Made by a program: the position numbers and the translations under genes. This document shows positions 12,001 to 22,518 of a DNA stretch of 39,440 bases, piece after piece (the first letter of the stretch is position 1; every line of letters begins with the position of its first letter). Below the pieces are notes generated by a model. It did no database searches. It was not told the DNA's origin and was given only the letters and a program-made list of their open reading frames with translations. The DNA is from Gonium pectorale (Eukaryota; Chlorophyta; Chlorophyceae; Chlamydomonadales; Volvocaceae): NCBI GenBank assembly GCA_001584585.1, contig LSYV01000020.1, positions 622,591 to 662,030 on the forward strand, read 5' to 3'.

Positions 12001-12858
12001 TTCGTCGCACACAGATGCCAGTGAATAGGGGCGGACTTGGCCTAGAGCGGGGTTGGGCTGCGAGCCGCACCTGGGCGTGCTCCTGCAGGTGGAAGGCGGC
12101 CTTGCCCACGTAGCTGCGGATGGGGGAGCGGGGAGTGGAGGTGGGGCGCACGTCAACGACGACGCCATTGCAGGTTGGCTGATTGCGGTGCAAAGGGGGG
12201 GCAAAGCGTCTTCATTGATGACTGCAGGCGGGTTGCATCGGAGGGCGCCAAGCCGCGGCTGGCTCTGCGTCCCGTCGCGCGTGATCGTGTTGTTCCGGAA
12301 GCAGGATCAGGTTCGCGGGCGGGGCGGGGCCTTGGGGACCTTCGCTCTCATGCCAAGGAGGAACTACCGCCGTTCCGAAAATCCTTCCGGCGCTCTTGGC
12401 CGAGGGTCGCCTGGTCGCTGGACCGACATGTGAGCAAGCCAACAAAGGGCGCCAACAGCTATTTTTAAGCGATATGCCACGTTTGGCTTGTTTGGCCCCC
12501 AAACCACTTCGCGGCTGGCAGTGAGCGTGAGCGGCGAAGACGTCAACCCAAGCACGGCGCGCGCGAGCGTTGCGTCAGGCGCAATCATGCCCAGCGTTGG
12601 ACAGCATGCAGCACAAGACCTGGAACTATACGCAGCGCAAGTGGGCTGCGGCGCGCACGGCTCAGCGCCGCTCAAGCGTCGCCGTCGCGCAACCCCTGCG
12701 GGCGACCGACCCGTGGTCCCTCGGGTCACGCACATGTAAGCTTCGTAGCAGCCCTTGTCCTCCGCGAGCGCCTCCTTGCAATGTTGTAAAGCATCGCGAT
12801 ACTCGCGGCGCCCAAGGCACTCGCGGGCGCTCCGCAGCAGCCGCTTGACACCCGACAT
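1..12858 (-). CDS. SKI3: SKI3/TTC37-like TPR scaffold of the Ski complex (partial, runs off left edge)
   Basis: Known role: SKI3 is the TPR scaffold that holds the SKI2 helicase and SKI8 and feeds mRNA 3' ends into the cytoplasmic exosome. Phase-consistent exons, 5' to 3': 12858-12734, 12113-12071, 11826-11739, 11361-11051, (gap), 9819-9733, 9465-9302, 9009-8898, 8589-8443, 8043-7771, 7474-7352, 6933-6811, 6228-5962, 5684-5232, 4962-4678, 4311-4219, 2948-2664, 2375-2052, 1592-1297, 1017-806, 589-435, 205-<1; about 1390 codons are present. The N terminus (MSGVKRLLRSARECLGRREY, then TPRs such as AYRRAADLDPRNPLAWQGLA) and the segments FTWLGHWYARAADPPDGAKA, LWEGLAASYQALGRHTAALK and AGWKLLGDVR follow the order of animal TTC37 as I know that family. 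ATG 12858 is chosen because homology begins there. Oddities: a GC donor at 7770, a 1.27-kb intron with an in-frame stop, and the assembly gap. The C terminus lies outside the window. Exon 7's donor is the least certain (GTAGGT chosen by phase). Confidence 0.9.
1041..1068. repeat. (GT)n microsatellite in SKI3 intron
   Basis: Interrupted GT dinucleotide repeat, just upstream of the 3' splice site of the SKI3 exon 1017-806. Confidence 0.9.
2651..2663. repeat. (CA)n at a SKI3 donor site
   Basis: On the gene's strand the repeat is GTGTGTGTGTG and supplies the 5' splice site itself, after exon 2948-2664. Several overlapping GT donors are therefore possible, though all but the first would add a few codons or shift the frame. 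Confidence 0.8.
2949..4218 (-). other. Largest ungapped SKI3 intron, with coding-like 5' part ending in TAG
   Basis: This intron joins the exon ending ...RHTAALK to the exon starting SYGRSLELAP, as the TTC37 homology requires. If it is retained, the frame stays open for 81 codons (4218-3976), starting VEEELEAAGAGAG and ending PFGPQAAL before TAG at 3975-3973. The codons are GC-rich at third positions like a real exon. Retention would give a protein of about 979 aa. I see no TGTAA on the minus strand before the next exon, so a matching poly(A) site is not evident. On the opposite strand a frame is open over 3031-3804 with TGTAA at 3874-3878. Confidence 0.5.
10076..11037. other. Assembly gap (962 N)
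   Basis: An unbroken run of N inside SKI3, between the exon ending at 11051 and the exon starting at 9819. Both flanking exon ends are phase 0, so they can be joined directly as one intron of about 1.23 kb. A missing phase 0-0 exon in the gap cannot be excluded. Confidence 0.99.
11601..11719. repeat. Clustered (GT)n repeats in SKI3 intron 3
   Basis: Three GT-rich runs (11601-11616, 11628-11648, 11701-11719) lie within the intron between the SKI3 exons 11826-11739 and 11361-11051. Confidence 0.85.
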
Positions 12859-13345
12859 CGGAGATCGGGCCCCTCGGCCGCTTCCGGACGAACTTGACGG
12901 ATGTGTCTCCGTCTAAATGTAACAGAATAATCGTTCGTGCGGCCTAGGATGCTGCTTCTCGGGACTGGAGTGGATGTCACCTGGCCTGGCTATCCAAAAA
13001 TGGTGTGTTATGTAAGTACTGTGCAGACTGTGCAATGTACTTGACGACCTAGTCCCCCTGTGTAATCATGTGCTTGTCGTCGGGCTTTGGGACACATGAA
13101 GCCTAATCAGCACTCGCTGTGTATGCGCACGTTGCTGCCCCTCCACCATCACAGCGACGGTCAGGCTGGCATGGATCGTGTGAATCCAGTAGTACAAGAT
13201 AACTAAAGGGACACCAACTTTGACCACTCAGGCATGTTCAGGACTGCAATGGTTCGCGAGTTTATGTAGCATGGGTGGAACGGGACGGGGCGTTATTTAA
13301 ATATTCTGCGTCTGCAGTCCACCCAAGTACAAATGCTGGTATAGG
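12859..13345. promoter_or_regulatory. Divergent spacer between SKI3 and the AP2 gene
   Basis: This 487-base non-coding spacer lies between two divergent start codons and must hold both promoters or 5' UTRs. An AT-rich stretch, GTTATTTAAATATTC at about 13292-13306, lies about 45 bases before the AP2 ATG and could be a TATA-like element or part of the leader. In the AP2 frame a TAA lies about 45 bases upstream of the ATG, so the start is not extended within this exon. No other motif was recognised. Confidence 0.5.
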
Positions 13346-16300
13346 ATGGCAGATATTGGTACAAGGTCTTCGGGAAATGGAGAGACGGCAACGGAAGGTG
13401 GAGCTGTGGAGCTGGGGGTCATGCCACAACTCTCCTGTCTGTGCCCGGAGGCGGACTCGTGGCTCTTTGACGACGATGATGCTGTGGAATACCTTGATGG
13501 CGCTCTGCCTGTCAGTGCAGAAGGCTATCCTAACTTGCAACAGCCAGCGGCGGTGTCCCACCACGCCCTTGTACCACACCCTGCCCAACAACAGCAACTT
13601 CATGCTGGACCCCAAACTACCTCAGCTACGCGATCGCAGCAAGCAGCAGCGTGCAATATAAGCCTGCTGCGGCGATGCTCATCCCAACTGGGCCTACCTC
13701 CTGCTGACAGTGGCAACATGATGAACGGTTCGCCGGGCTGCAGCCATGAAGTCCCGCCGTCACTGCCTGCGGAACCTACCAGCACGGACGGAGCAGCTGC
13801 TGCCACACTGGCCCCCGGCGCATCGTCGTCGCTACCGCCCCCGCAGGGCGGCCCTAACAGCCCCCGTTCCAAGCAGCAGCCTCTGAATGGCTGCTCCACA
13901 TCCGCTACTCCACGGCTGTTGGTGCCTGGTTCCAAGCTGCTGCCGGGCCTGGACGCGGTGCTGCTCCCGGCTGCCCACTTGCCTTCGTCCTGCGTGCGGA
14001 GCCTGGAGCCCGGGCGGCCCCTGCGGCTCATGCAGGAAGTGGACGGCGCGCTCAGTACCTATGCTGCAGTTGGGGCGGCTGGAGGCAGCGGCAGGGATGA
14101 GCAGCTGCCAGGCGCCCCACAGCAGCGGCTGGCACCCAAGCCTCCGCGGCCCCCGCTGCCGTCGAACGCAGGAGCCGTAGCAGGGCGCTACCCGCCGCGA
14201 TCACTGTCAGGGGTCGACGGCGGCAGCAGAACGAGCAAGTGCAGCAGCGGCGGATCTGGCGACGAGGAGCCAGTAGCACCGCGGCAACGCACCATGTGTG
14301 TGCCGGGACTGCTGTGCACGGCTGGAGGCGTGCGGGGCCGCGGCCGGGGCCGGGGCCGGGGCAGAGGTGGCTCAGGTGGGAGGGGGCTCTACGGTCTCAG
14401 GACAGGCCGCTACGTGTTCGTTCGGATGCTCGACCTTGAGGAGGCATCCCGCACTGCTGATGGCCAGCAGTGCGGCGGCGGTGTGGGGCACCGGCCGCCA
14501 CCTGCTCCTGCGGCAGAGGCGGAGGCGGCAGCAGCAGCAGCCGGCCAACAGTCGGAGGACCCGCTCCAAGCTGCCAAGGTGGCCGCCCAAGCCTGGGGCG
14601 ATTTGGCCGTCATCGAGGGACTCCTGCCCGTGGCCAGCCGCTACGCAGGACACGTGGTGAGTGCGTGACTGTACGTAGCGTCGTTGCCGCCATGGCCAAC
14701 CGCTGGGCCCTGCTACTGGTTGTCGGGATGAGTGGGACGCTGGGTGTGTTCTAGGAAGGTTGTGTTTGGACGACGCGAATGGACCCAGGATGGGTGCGTA
14801 GGCACTCATCCTGGTTTGACTGCGCTAGCTGTGCAAGCACGGCATGCCTTCCTGCCATCAATAATAGGGCTCGGGAACGCATTCCCGCGTGAGGGCCAAG
14901 ACAGCCAGCCAGGTCGGGTCAGTTGGGTTTATCCTGGCAATGGGTTGTATCTATCAGGCGGCTCAGGACTTTTATTTTATTAAGTATGGTCGTGCGTCTT
15001 GCCGCCTTGATTGCTCATACCGGCAACCTTGGGAACCGCACAGCTCGATAACCACACCTACCCTATAGATTGTGACATCTATCCATTAGTAGTCGCTCGA
15101 GCACGTCATACGCTAGCTTGGGATGCAGGACGGTGTATCATGCAGATTTGAGCATATCTATCTGGTGACCAGGTTAGTGCAAGCGATACCGTACGTACAT
15201 CTATTTCACATGCATGGCTTACTTCCGAGCGTGCCATTGTGGTATACCATCTACCCTTCAACAAGCTTCGCTTACAGACGCATGCACGGGTAACATGGCA
15301 GCAAAATACTGCACACCTCTATCTGCGCCTGGAAGAAACGGGCCGGACTTGCTTCTCTATCTCGACGGTATCGCGAGCGGTGTGTTGCATTAGTGAAAAC
15401 ACGGTGCCGTGGCCATGTTGCTGAGACGTACTAGACTTACACAGAAGCTGCCCACCAAACGGCCGTGCATACGTCAGCATGCATGCATGACCATACATGG
15501 CCTGTGTAGTGGTGTGATCAAGTCATGCCAACACGGCCTGGCCCCCAACCAGCAGGCATTTACTCGCGTCATCACGCACGCACTACCGACCCCAAATGGA
15601 GCTGCCTAAGACTCAGCGCGGGCTTCTGCTGCCATGCATGCAGACTGGAGCGCATCGCATGCCAATCCAGTAGCTGTACAGGACTGCACCAAGAGTCTTG
15701 TGTGAGCTCACATACATGCATGCTGCAAGCTGCTACAGCTTAATATCACGATGCGCGCCCCCATACATGCAACGCTGGACTGCACTGGGGGCTGCTGGAT
15801 GTATGTATGGCCGGATATAAACAGCCCAACATGCGTGCGATGTGTTCATTGGGCCTACCGCTAAGCCTCATACATGGCACGGCAGTGCCCCTCAATAACA
15901 GACTGCTTCTGAATAGCCTGGCAGCACGTGTAAACAGCGGCATTTACCCCGTACAGTACGCTTAACGTTTGAGTGCGCTATGCATCACCTTCCTAAGTGC
16001 ACACTGTTACGCAAGTGGACCGAGGAGATATCATACCGTCCGTCCCGCACTGCAGTCCGACTTTGGGTACAGGGCCTGGCAAGCAACTTGCGCAACTCTT
16101 AATATATACACGCGAGGTTAAATAAATAAAGCGAGCACAAGATGACCATATATACCTTCGTCACGCGCCCCTGATGGTGAATCCCCCATGTATGACTGCT
16201 CGCATGCAGTTCCTTGGGTGGACCCTCGCTGACCTGGACGCCCTGGTGATGCGGCTCGCCAGCCCGGGGCGCTGGGAGCAAGCGCTGGCCAAGCGGGACC

Positions 16301-19300
16301 GCCAGCGGAGCAGCCGGGCTGCCCGCCGCGGGAGGGCCGCCGCCACCAGTGCACCGGCGGAGGCGGCAGCCGGCCGAGATCTGGATTCGGCAGCAGCAAT
16401 AGTGCGCCGTCCGAGGCGGGGTGTTTGCGGCGTTGCTGGCGCGCAGAGGAGCAGGCAGCATGAGCATGATGAGGAAGAGCTGACGGCTGTGGTGCTGCCA
16501 CATAGCGAAGATGGCTGCCAGCGCCCGGGCGTGCAGCTGCTTGGCAGCAGTAGAGGTCGGTCGGCAGGCCGGCAGCAACTGCAGCGCCACGGACAGCAGG
16601 GGGCGCCTGATATAGCCGCGGCGGAGGCTTCCGGACCGGTGCAGGTCGCGGTCAGGGTGTCGGTGGACCCGCCCTGCCTTCCGGCAGCAGGACAAGGGCC
16701 GTTGGCAGACGGCGCGTCAGTTGATGACGACCAAGGCGATCCAGACCCACTTACATGCGGCGTGCGGCAGTCAGCAGCCCCTGGTGCTGGCGACGACAAC
16801 GCAGTAGACCCCTCCTCAGCAGGGCGCGGGAGAGCAGCCGCTCCGGCTGGGCGTCGTCACGCCCAGTCCCCTCTCTTGCAGCATCATAAACCCACCTCCG
16901 ACGCCGTCCGGAAGCGCAGCCGAGCGGAAGCACTCTCCCCAAAGTCCCAGGACGACGGCAGGGTGGCCCAGCGCCGGCGCCGGCTTGAAACGGTCCCAGA
17001 GCAGGGCGAGGCCGATGCAGTAGCGGACCCGCTCCACAGCAGCGAAGACGAGGATGACGAGGTTGTGGACGCCACCTACAGGCCGCCAACAGGCCAGCAG
17101 TCCCGGACCTCTCCCAGGCGCGCCGCCGCTGGCGCTGCTGCTGGCAGCGGCGGTCCGCCTGCATCACCGCCGCAGCGCAACGTGGGGATATCCAAGTGCC
17201 GCGTCGAGGGCAGCGAGCGGTATGTAGATAGGTCCATCCACGAACGTGTTTTGGCGGGATCCACGTTACATCATGTTTACAATCATCCATGTGTAGCATT
17301 CCGCAAGATAGACCTAGGGCAATGCCGTGGCTTCACTTGGCATTGATCGGCCCAGCGAGCACTCCACACATCTAGGCTAGGCATACCCGGTACAAAGGAA
17401 ACCGCCAGCTAATTCTGCTTGCTTGTCCCCCAAGTAAGGCAGCACCCATGTGCACTAGTTTGCTGCTCACCACGATGGATGTACGCTTGCTACACTAGCT
17501 ACGCACGTCCCGTGTATGTAGATAGACAGTGTGAGCACACACATGCATGTATGCATGCAGTTGCTATGCCTTCCTGCTAGCTAGCACAATACAACGCGGT
17601 TCGTTCATAGCTTCGGATGCGTGCACGTGCGTGCGTGCGCAGGTGGGCCGCCAACGTGCACGTCGGAGGGAGCCTCACGCAGTTGGGTTTGTATGACAGC
17701 CGGGAGCGAGCTGCGGAGGCGGCTGACGTCGTGACCCTTAAGGCGAAGGGCGAGCAGCAGCAGGTGCGCGGGGTCCACCTAACTCCATTTGCTACTCTTG
17801 CTGCACATGTCGTTTCACCGTACATGTCGATACGTAAATAAGGAGAGCCGTTTCTGGCTGTCCGCTCGTTGCGTGCGGTGTCGCGTGTCCTCACATGCAT
17901 CCATACATCTGCGGGTGTACGCACCCCTTTCGTTGTGGGGAACTGCGTATCATGTAGTCGCGTATCCGTGCCAACGTCCTGCTACATATATAGTACATAC
18001 ATGTGTGCTATATATGTACGAAGCAAGTGCTGTTTGTTGAAACGCTCGTGATGAGTGCTGATAGAGTAGATGGCGGCAGCAGGCAGGATGCACGCATACA
18101 TACATACATAGCCATGCTTGGCATGTTAACGCTTTATGAACGCTTCATGCTTCACACTGGGGCTTTACATTCGCACGCTCGAATACACTTTTGGCATGCA
18201 GTAGCTGCTCAACGCGTAGGGAGAACGTGGTGTGCACGGCATTACTATTGGAGTACATGGTCACCATTTGGCCCGATATTTGTGAGCTGTGCCTGACAAC
18301 CGCACGTGCTGCATGCTGTGGCCTTGTGCATACATGGATGGATGATCGCTGGACGATCTCTGTCGTCGCCTACGGCATGCGTGCGTGCGTGCAACGACGA
18401 CCCGCCGCCCCGCCCGCAGCAGGGCGTGCACACCAACCTGCCGCTGAGCCGCTACACGGCGGTGCTGCCGTCGCTGGAGGCGCTGAGTCTGGAGGAGGTG
18501 GTGGCCGCCGTGCAGCGGCAGGCGCAGGTGCGTGCGTAGGCGGGGGTGGGGATGGGGTGTGGGTGCGTGCGGCACAATGAAGCGGAATGTGGGTGGGTGG
18601 GGGGGGGCAAAATGCAGGGTCAGGTGATGGGGGGCAGGGCGGCGCACCGTGCATGCATCACCCGCTCAGGTCGGGTCGGGTCATACATGTGGCTTTAAGA
18701 GTGCGTGCGTGGGGGTGGACGTGCGCGGCGAAGCCAACGTGTTACAAAGAGAGCGAGGCATCTTGGGTCATCGCACGGTCCGAATGTATTGCGATCATTG
18801 GACGACAGGGTCTGCAGCAAACGGCTGGCTGGCTGGCCGATCTGTCAGGCTTGTTGCAGCAGGGCGGCTGACGCACACACACACACACACACACATCTGT
18901 AGCACTTCTGGTGCTTGGGGCCTTTGCTCGCACTACTTCATGGTCAATCGGTGCTTGGCGGAGAGACAACTCCTTTGCATCGTGTGCCACTCGGCGCGGC
19001 ATGCCATGCCACGGTGAAACCATACACACATTCCAATACTTGGTTCCGCCTCGCCGCCTGCCGCACGTGCGCTTCACACCCCGCCCCGCCCTCCCTCGCT
19101 CGTCCAGTACGCGCGCGATGTCAGGTGCGGCTCCTCGTCGCCGCATCGTGGCGTGCTTTGGGGCACGCAGTCCTTCCGCTGGCGCGCCACGATCCTGGTG
19201 CCGGGCTGCTACCAGATGACGCTGGGGCACTACGACCAGGAGGCCGAGGCGGGCGCCGCCTACGACCGCGCGGCGGTGCGGTTGCGCGGGGCGGCGGCGC

Positions 19301-22300
19301 TGCTCAACTTCCCGCTGTGGGACTACGCGGCTGAGCTGGCGGAGCACCACGCCGTGGAGCAGGTGGGCGGGCTGGGCGCGGCGCAGCTGGTGTTAAGGTT
19401 CCATACCTACTGGGGCTGGCAACCGGACAGAAATGTGGTCGGTGGGTGCTGCATGGGGCGGAGTGTCGCAGTGAGCTGCCATGGCTAATCACACGTGCGA
19501 ACTGAGGTGGGTGTGCTGCGGACGGTTTGAGGGGTGGGGTGGGGTGGGGTGACTAGGAGGCGTCGCGGAGCAAGTATATGGAAGCTGCGCCCTGCACATG
19601 CAAGGCCATGCTCTTTGTCTTGTAATGCCACGTGTATTGACGCGAATGTCCAAGGTCAAAGCGACCGCTCTCGCCTCCCTCCACTGCAGGGAGCGCAGCA
19701 GCGCTCCGACCCCGTCCTCAAGTCCTTGAGCCTGAACGGCCCCGACCGCTGCAAGTGGGTCAAGTTCGGGTTCGCCGCCTTCCCCGGCCTCCTGGGCGCG
19801 CCCGCCCTCGAAGCCAGCAAGCGGGCCGCGGAACGGGAGCTGCGCGCGTACGCGGAGGATTGCCAACAGGGCGCCGACATACGCAAACTCGCATCCCTGG
19901 CCGGCGGACCCGCAGCGGCCGTCCGCGCTGTGGCGGCGGCCAAAGCAGCGACGGCAGGCGGGGTGGCAGCGGCCGGCTCCTCACGGCGGTCCCAGCCCTC
20001 GCCCCAAGCGGCGGTGGCAGTGGCGAAGCCTTTGTCGCCCGACGACAGCGCCGGGCGGCTCAGCTTGGGGGAGGGCGGGGATGGGCTGCGGGCGGCAAGT
20101 GCGGGCAGAGGCAGTGGGCGGGGCCGTGGCGGGCGGGGCCGCGGCCGAGGCAGATCCGGAGGGCGGGGCGGGGGACTGATGTCAGGCGCCGGCCGCCCGG
20201 GCGCTGGGTCACCTGGATGCCCCGCCGCCCTCAAGCGCGGCGGGCTGTCCGGCGGGCGATCAGCTGCTGGTCGCCGCAGCCGTCCTGGGGAGCGCGGCGG
20301 CGGCGGTCTGGCCGACGACCGAGGGGACGAAGACTCTGACAGCGGGGACGTCTCCAGCAGCGAGAACGGAAGTGGAAGCGGAAGCGACGGGGAGTCGGAG
20401 GAGCAAGAGGAGGAGAGGGACGAGGAGGGAGCGGATGAGGAGGAGACGGAGGAGGGCAGCGACGACGGGAGTGAGCAGGAGGAAGGGGAGGAGGACGGCG
20501 ATTGCGGCGGCAGCGACTCGCCCGAGGCCCGGCGGGACTTCCCTCGCGGCGGCAGGGGCGTCGGGCTGGAGCGCTCGCGCGGGGGCAACAGGTGGGGCGG
20601 CTCCTCCGCAGCTGGTCTGCCGAGACACGTCACCTGCAGGTTGCGAGCCGACCCACCGGCACCGATTCAGCGCATTCGGCGTGCACAGCTAAGTCGCGTG
20701 TGTGACACATTGCGGCCACCCACACGTGCGCGCGCCGCTGCCCACCCCCCAGGTGGAAGCTGCGCATGTACGTCCCCAGCGTCGGGCGGCTGCTGTACTT
20801 GGGCACGTACGACACCAGGGAGCAGGCGCAGGAGGTGGCCGATGTGCTTGCCATCAAGGTGGCGGGGCCCGAGGTGCGGCCCTGCGGGGGTTCAGGTCCA
20901 GGCCAGTGTGTACAGCTGGGACAGCGCGCCGGGCAAGACCGCTTCGCGGCCTGCGCCGGGCCCAGGAAAATGACACGACTGATTCACAATTCCTTCTAAA
21001 GCGCTACTGGCCAGCTGTGTGCCCCGGCCCCCGTTTAGCCACTCGTCTCCGCCGTGCGCAACTGTGCAGTATTCGCCCACCCAGAGCGGCGACAGCCGTC
21101 GTTGCAACGGTGGCTTCCCCCGCAGCCCTGCTCCCGCGCAAATGGCCCTCTCTCGTCCTGCGCTCCCCTCAGGGCCCCAAGCACGACCTCTTCCTGCCCG
21201 CCAGCCACTACCAGAATCTGCGTCCTGCGCTCTCCCGCCTCACATTGGACGAGATCCTGGGAGCGCTACGAAGCCGCAGCGAGGTGCGCGATACCGCAGT
21301 GCCGGTAGCGGTCCGCCGTCATTCGCAACACCGTGGTCCTGGTCCCGGCGGCCGCGCTCCCGGCAGCTTGGCTGCGTAAGCAGAGTCCCTCGTGCGCAAG
21401 GGGCCTGGCCACGTTGGGTGCTGTGTCCCGTCTGCACATGCAGCACTTCGTCGGCACTGAATCGGGGCGGCGGCGGCACCGCCGCTGCCGCCGTAACCGT
21501 CATTGGGGATGCTGCCACGCCCAGCCAAGGCCTGCCTGCCGCATCCGTCTGCGCATGAAGCACGCGGTCGCTGCGTGCCCACCACATGCCCACTGCTCAT
21601 CGTATCTACTGGTGCCCACCGCTGCTGTGCGCCTTCCAACCCAAGCTCCCCAACCCCCGTGCGCAGCGGAGGAACGGAAAGCCCGGCAGCTCGCAGTACC
21701 GCGGGGTCAGCTTCATGAAGTCGGCCAACAGGTGGTGCGTGTCGCTGTCGGTCAGGGGCTTCAAGGGCGTCAGGCTGGCGACTGTGCGCGAGGAGCGTGA
21801 CGCGGCCCTCGCGTACGATAGGGGTGCCGTGCGGCTGCACGGCTGCGCGGCCGTCACCAACTTCCCCATGGCGGACTACGCGACCGAGCTGGCCGAGTAC
21901 CACGCGCGGCAGCAGGTGCGCTTCACGGAGCCCGGCAGAAAAGCCCGTAGCCCTGCGTCGGATGTGCCCCCGTGCGCAGAGCTTGAGCGCCAAGGCGGTG
22001 CACGCACGCATTTGTTCTGCAGTGCCTGCCGTGGCCACAGCTGCGGCCTGCAATTCAATGTCTAGGGGCTACAGCTATCCGTGGCCCCACCGGCCGGCCC
22101 GCATGCGACACCCCATTGCAAACCCTCGTCGGCTCTGTCGCAGGCCCTGCGCACCTCCGACCCCTCCCATCCCATGTGGGTCATCGTGGAGCCCGGCCCC
22201 GACTTGGTGGCGTGGCTCCGCTCGGGCTTCGATGCTTTCCCTGAGCTAGCGAGCGACCCCGCAGCTGTGGCCGGCAAGCAGCTGGCTGAGCGGGATCTCG

Positions 22301-22518
22301 CCAATGGCGGTGCGGCCTTGGCCGGCAGCGCCGCCTCCGCCGCCGTCCGCGCGGTCGCGGCCAGCGCCAGAAGCCCATTGGAGGCCATCGTGGCCGTGGC
22401 GGCGGCCAAGGCGGCGGCGGCTGAGGCGCCAGGCGATGGGCCCCTGCGAGGGTCGCCGCTGGAAACGATGCAGCGCGGGCAGGGCCGAGGAGTTAAGCGG
22501 CCCGCCCCGGACACGTAG
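13346..22518 (+). CDS. Large AP2-domain protein with tandemly duplicated AP2 module (1519 aa)
   Basis: AP2 domains bind DNA, so a nuclear transcription factor is likely (inference). Exons: 13346-14656, 16210-17219, 17643-17763, 18423-18527, 19108-19362, 19690-20591, 20753-20873, 21173-21283, 21667-21915, 22144-22518; total 4560 bases, all junctions in phase. Two canonical AP2 domains are visible at about aa 861-928 (HRGVLW, AAYDRAAVRLRG, LLNFPLWDY) and 1321-1388 (SQYRGVSF, ALAYDRGAVRLHG, TNFPMADY). Each is preceded by a divergent AP2-like hairpin (RWAANVHVGGSLTQLGLYDS near aa 774; RWKLRMYVPSVGRLLYLGTY near 1235) and a conserved linker (NLPLSRYTAVLPSLEALSLE versus LFLPASHYQNLRPALSRLTL). Each is followed by a GF.AFP.L segment. 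Exon 1 (aa 1-437) is Pro/Ser/Gln-rich with an RG run near 331-347. Exon 6 carries RG repeats near 1073-1095 and an acidic block near 1142-1212. The target genes cannot be told from sequence. Confidence 0.88.
14657..16209 (+). other. Intron 1 of the AP2 gene (1.55 kb, AT-richer)
   Basis: This intron runs from GTGAGT at 14657 to CATGCAG ending at 16209. It is clearly less GC-rich than the exons, especially 14970-16160, with repeated CATGCATG/ACATGC-type words (about 15475-15490, 15632, 15710-15722). I see no open frame with protein-like composition and no terminal repeats that I can delimit. Confidence 0.7.
17170..19860 (+). repeat. AP2 module copy 1 (hairpin, linker, AP2, GFxAFP)
   Basis: Copy 1 of an intragenic duplication spans the end of exon 2 and exons 3-5, plus the start of exon 6. 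The exon lengths are 121, 105 and 255 bases with phases 2-0, 0-0 and 0-0. Copy 2 has 121, 111 and 249 bases with identical phases. The protein parts align in the same order in both copies, including KFGFAAFPGLL here against SGFDAFPEL in copy 2. Confidence 0.8.
18874..18895. repeat. (AC)n microsatellite in AP2-gene intron 4
   Basis: An uninterrupted AC dinucleotide run between the exons ending at 18527 and starting at 19108. Confidence 0.9.
20560..22330 (+). repeat. AP2 module copy 2 (hairpin, linker, AP2, GFxAFP)
   Basis: Copy 2 spans the end of exon 6, exons 7-9 and the start of exon 10. Its introns are mostly shorter than those of copy 1 (299, 383 and 228 against 659, 580 and 327 bases). 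After GF.AFP both copies carry an AER.L motif and an Ala-rich AVRAVAA stretch. Confidence 0.8.

Noticed and set aside
14970..16160. AT-richer part of AP2 intron 1 considered as a transposon
   Set aside because: I could not find terminal inverted repeats, target-site duplications or a transposase-like frame. CATGCATG words alone are not enough.
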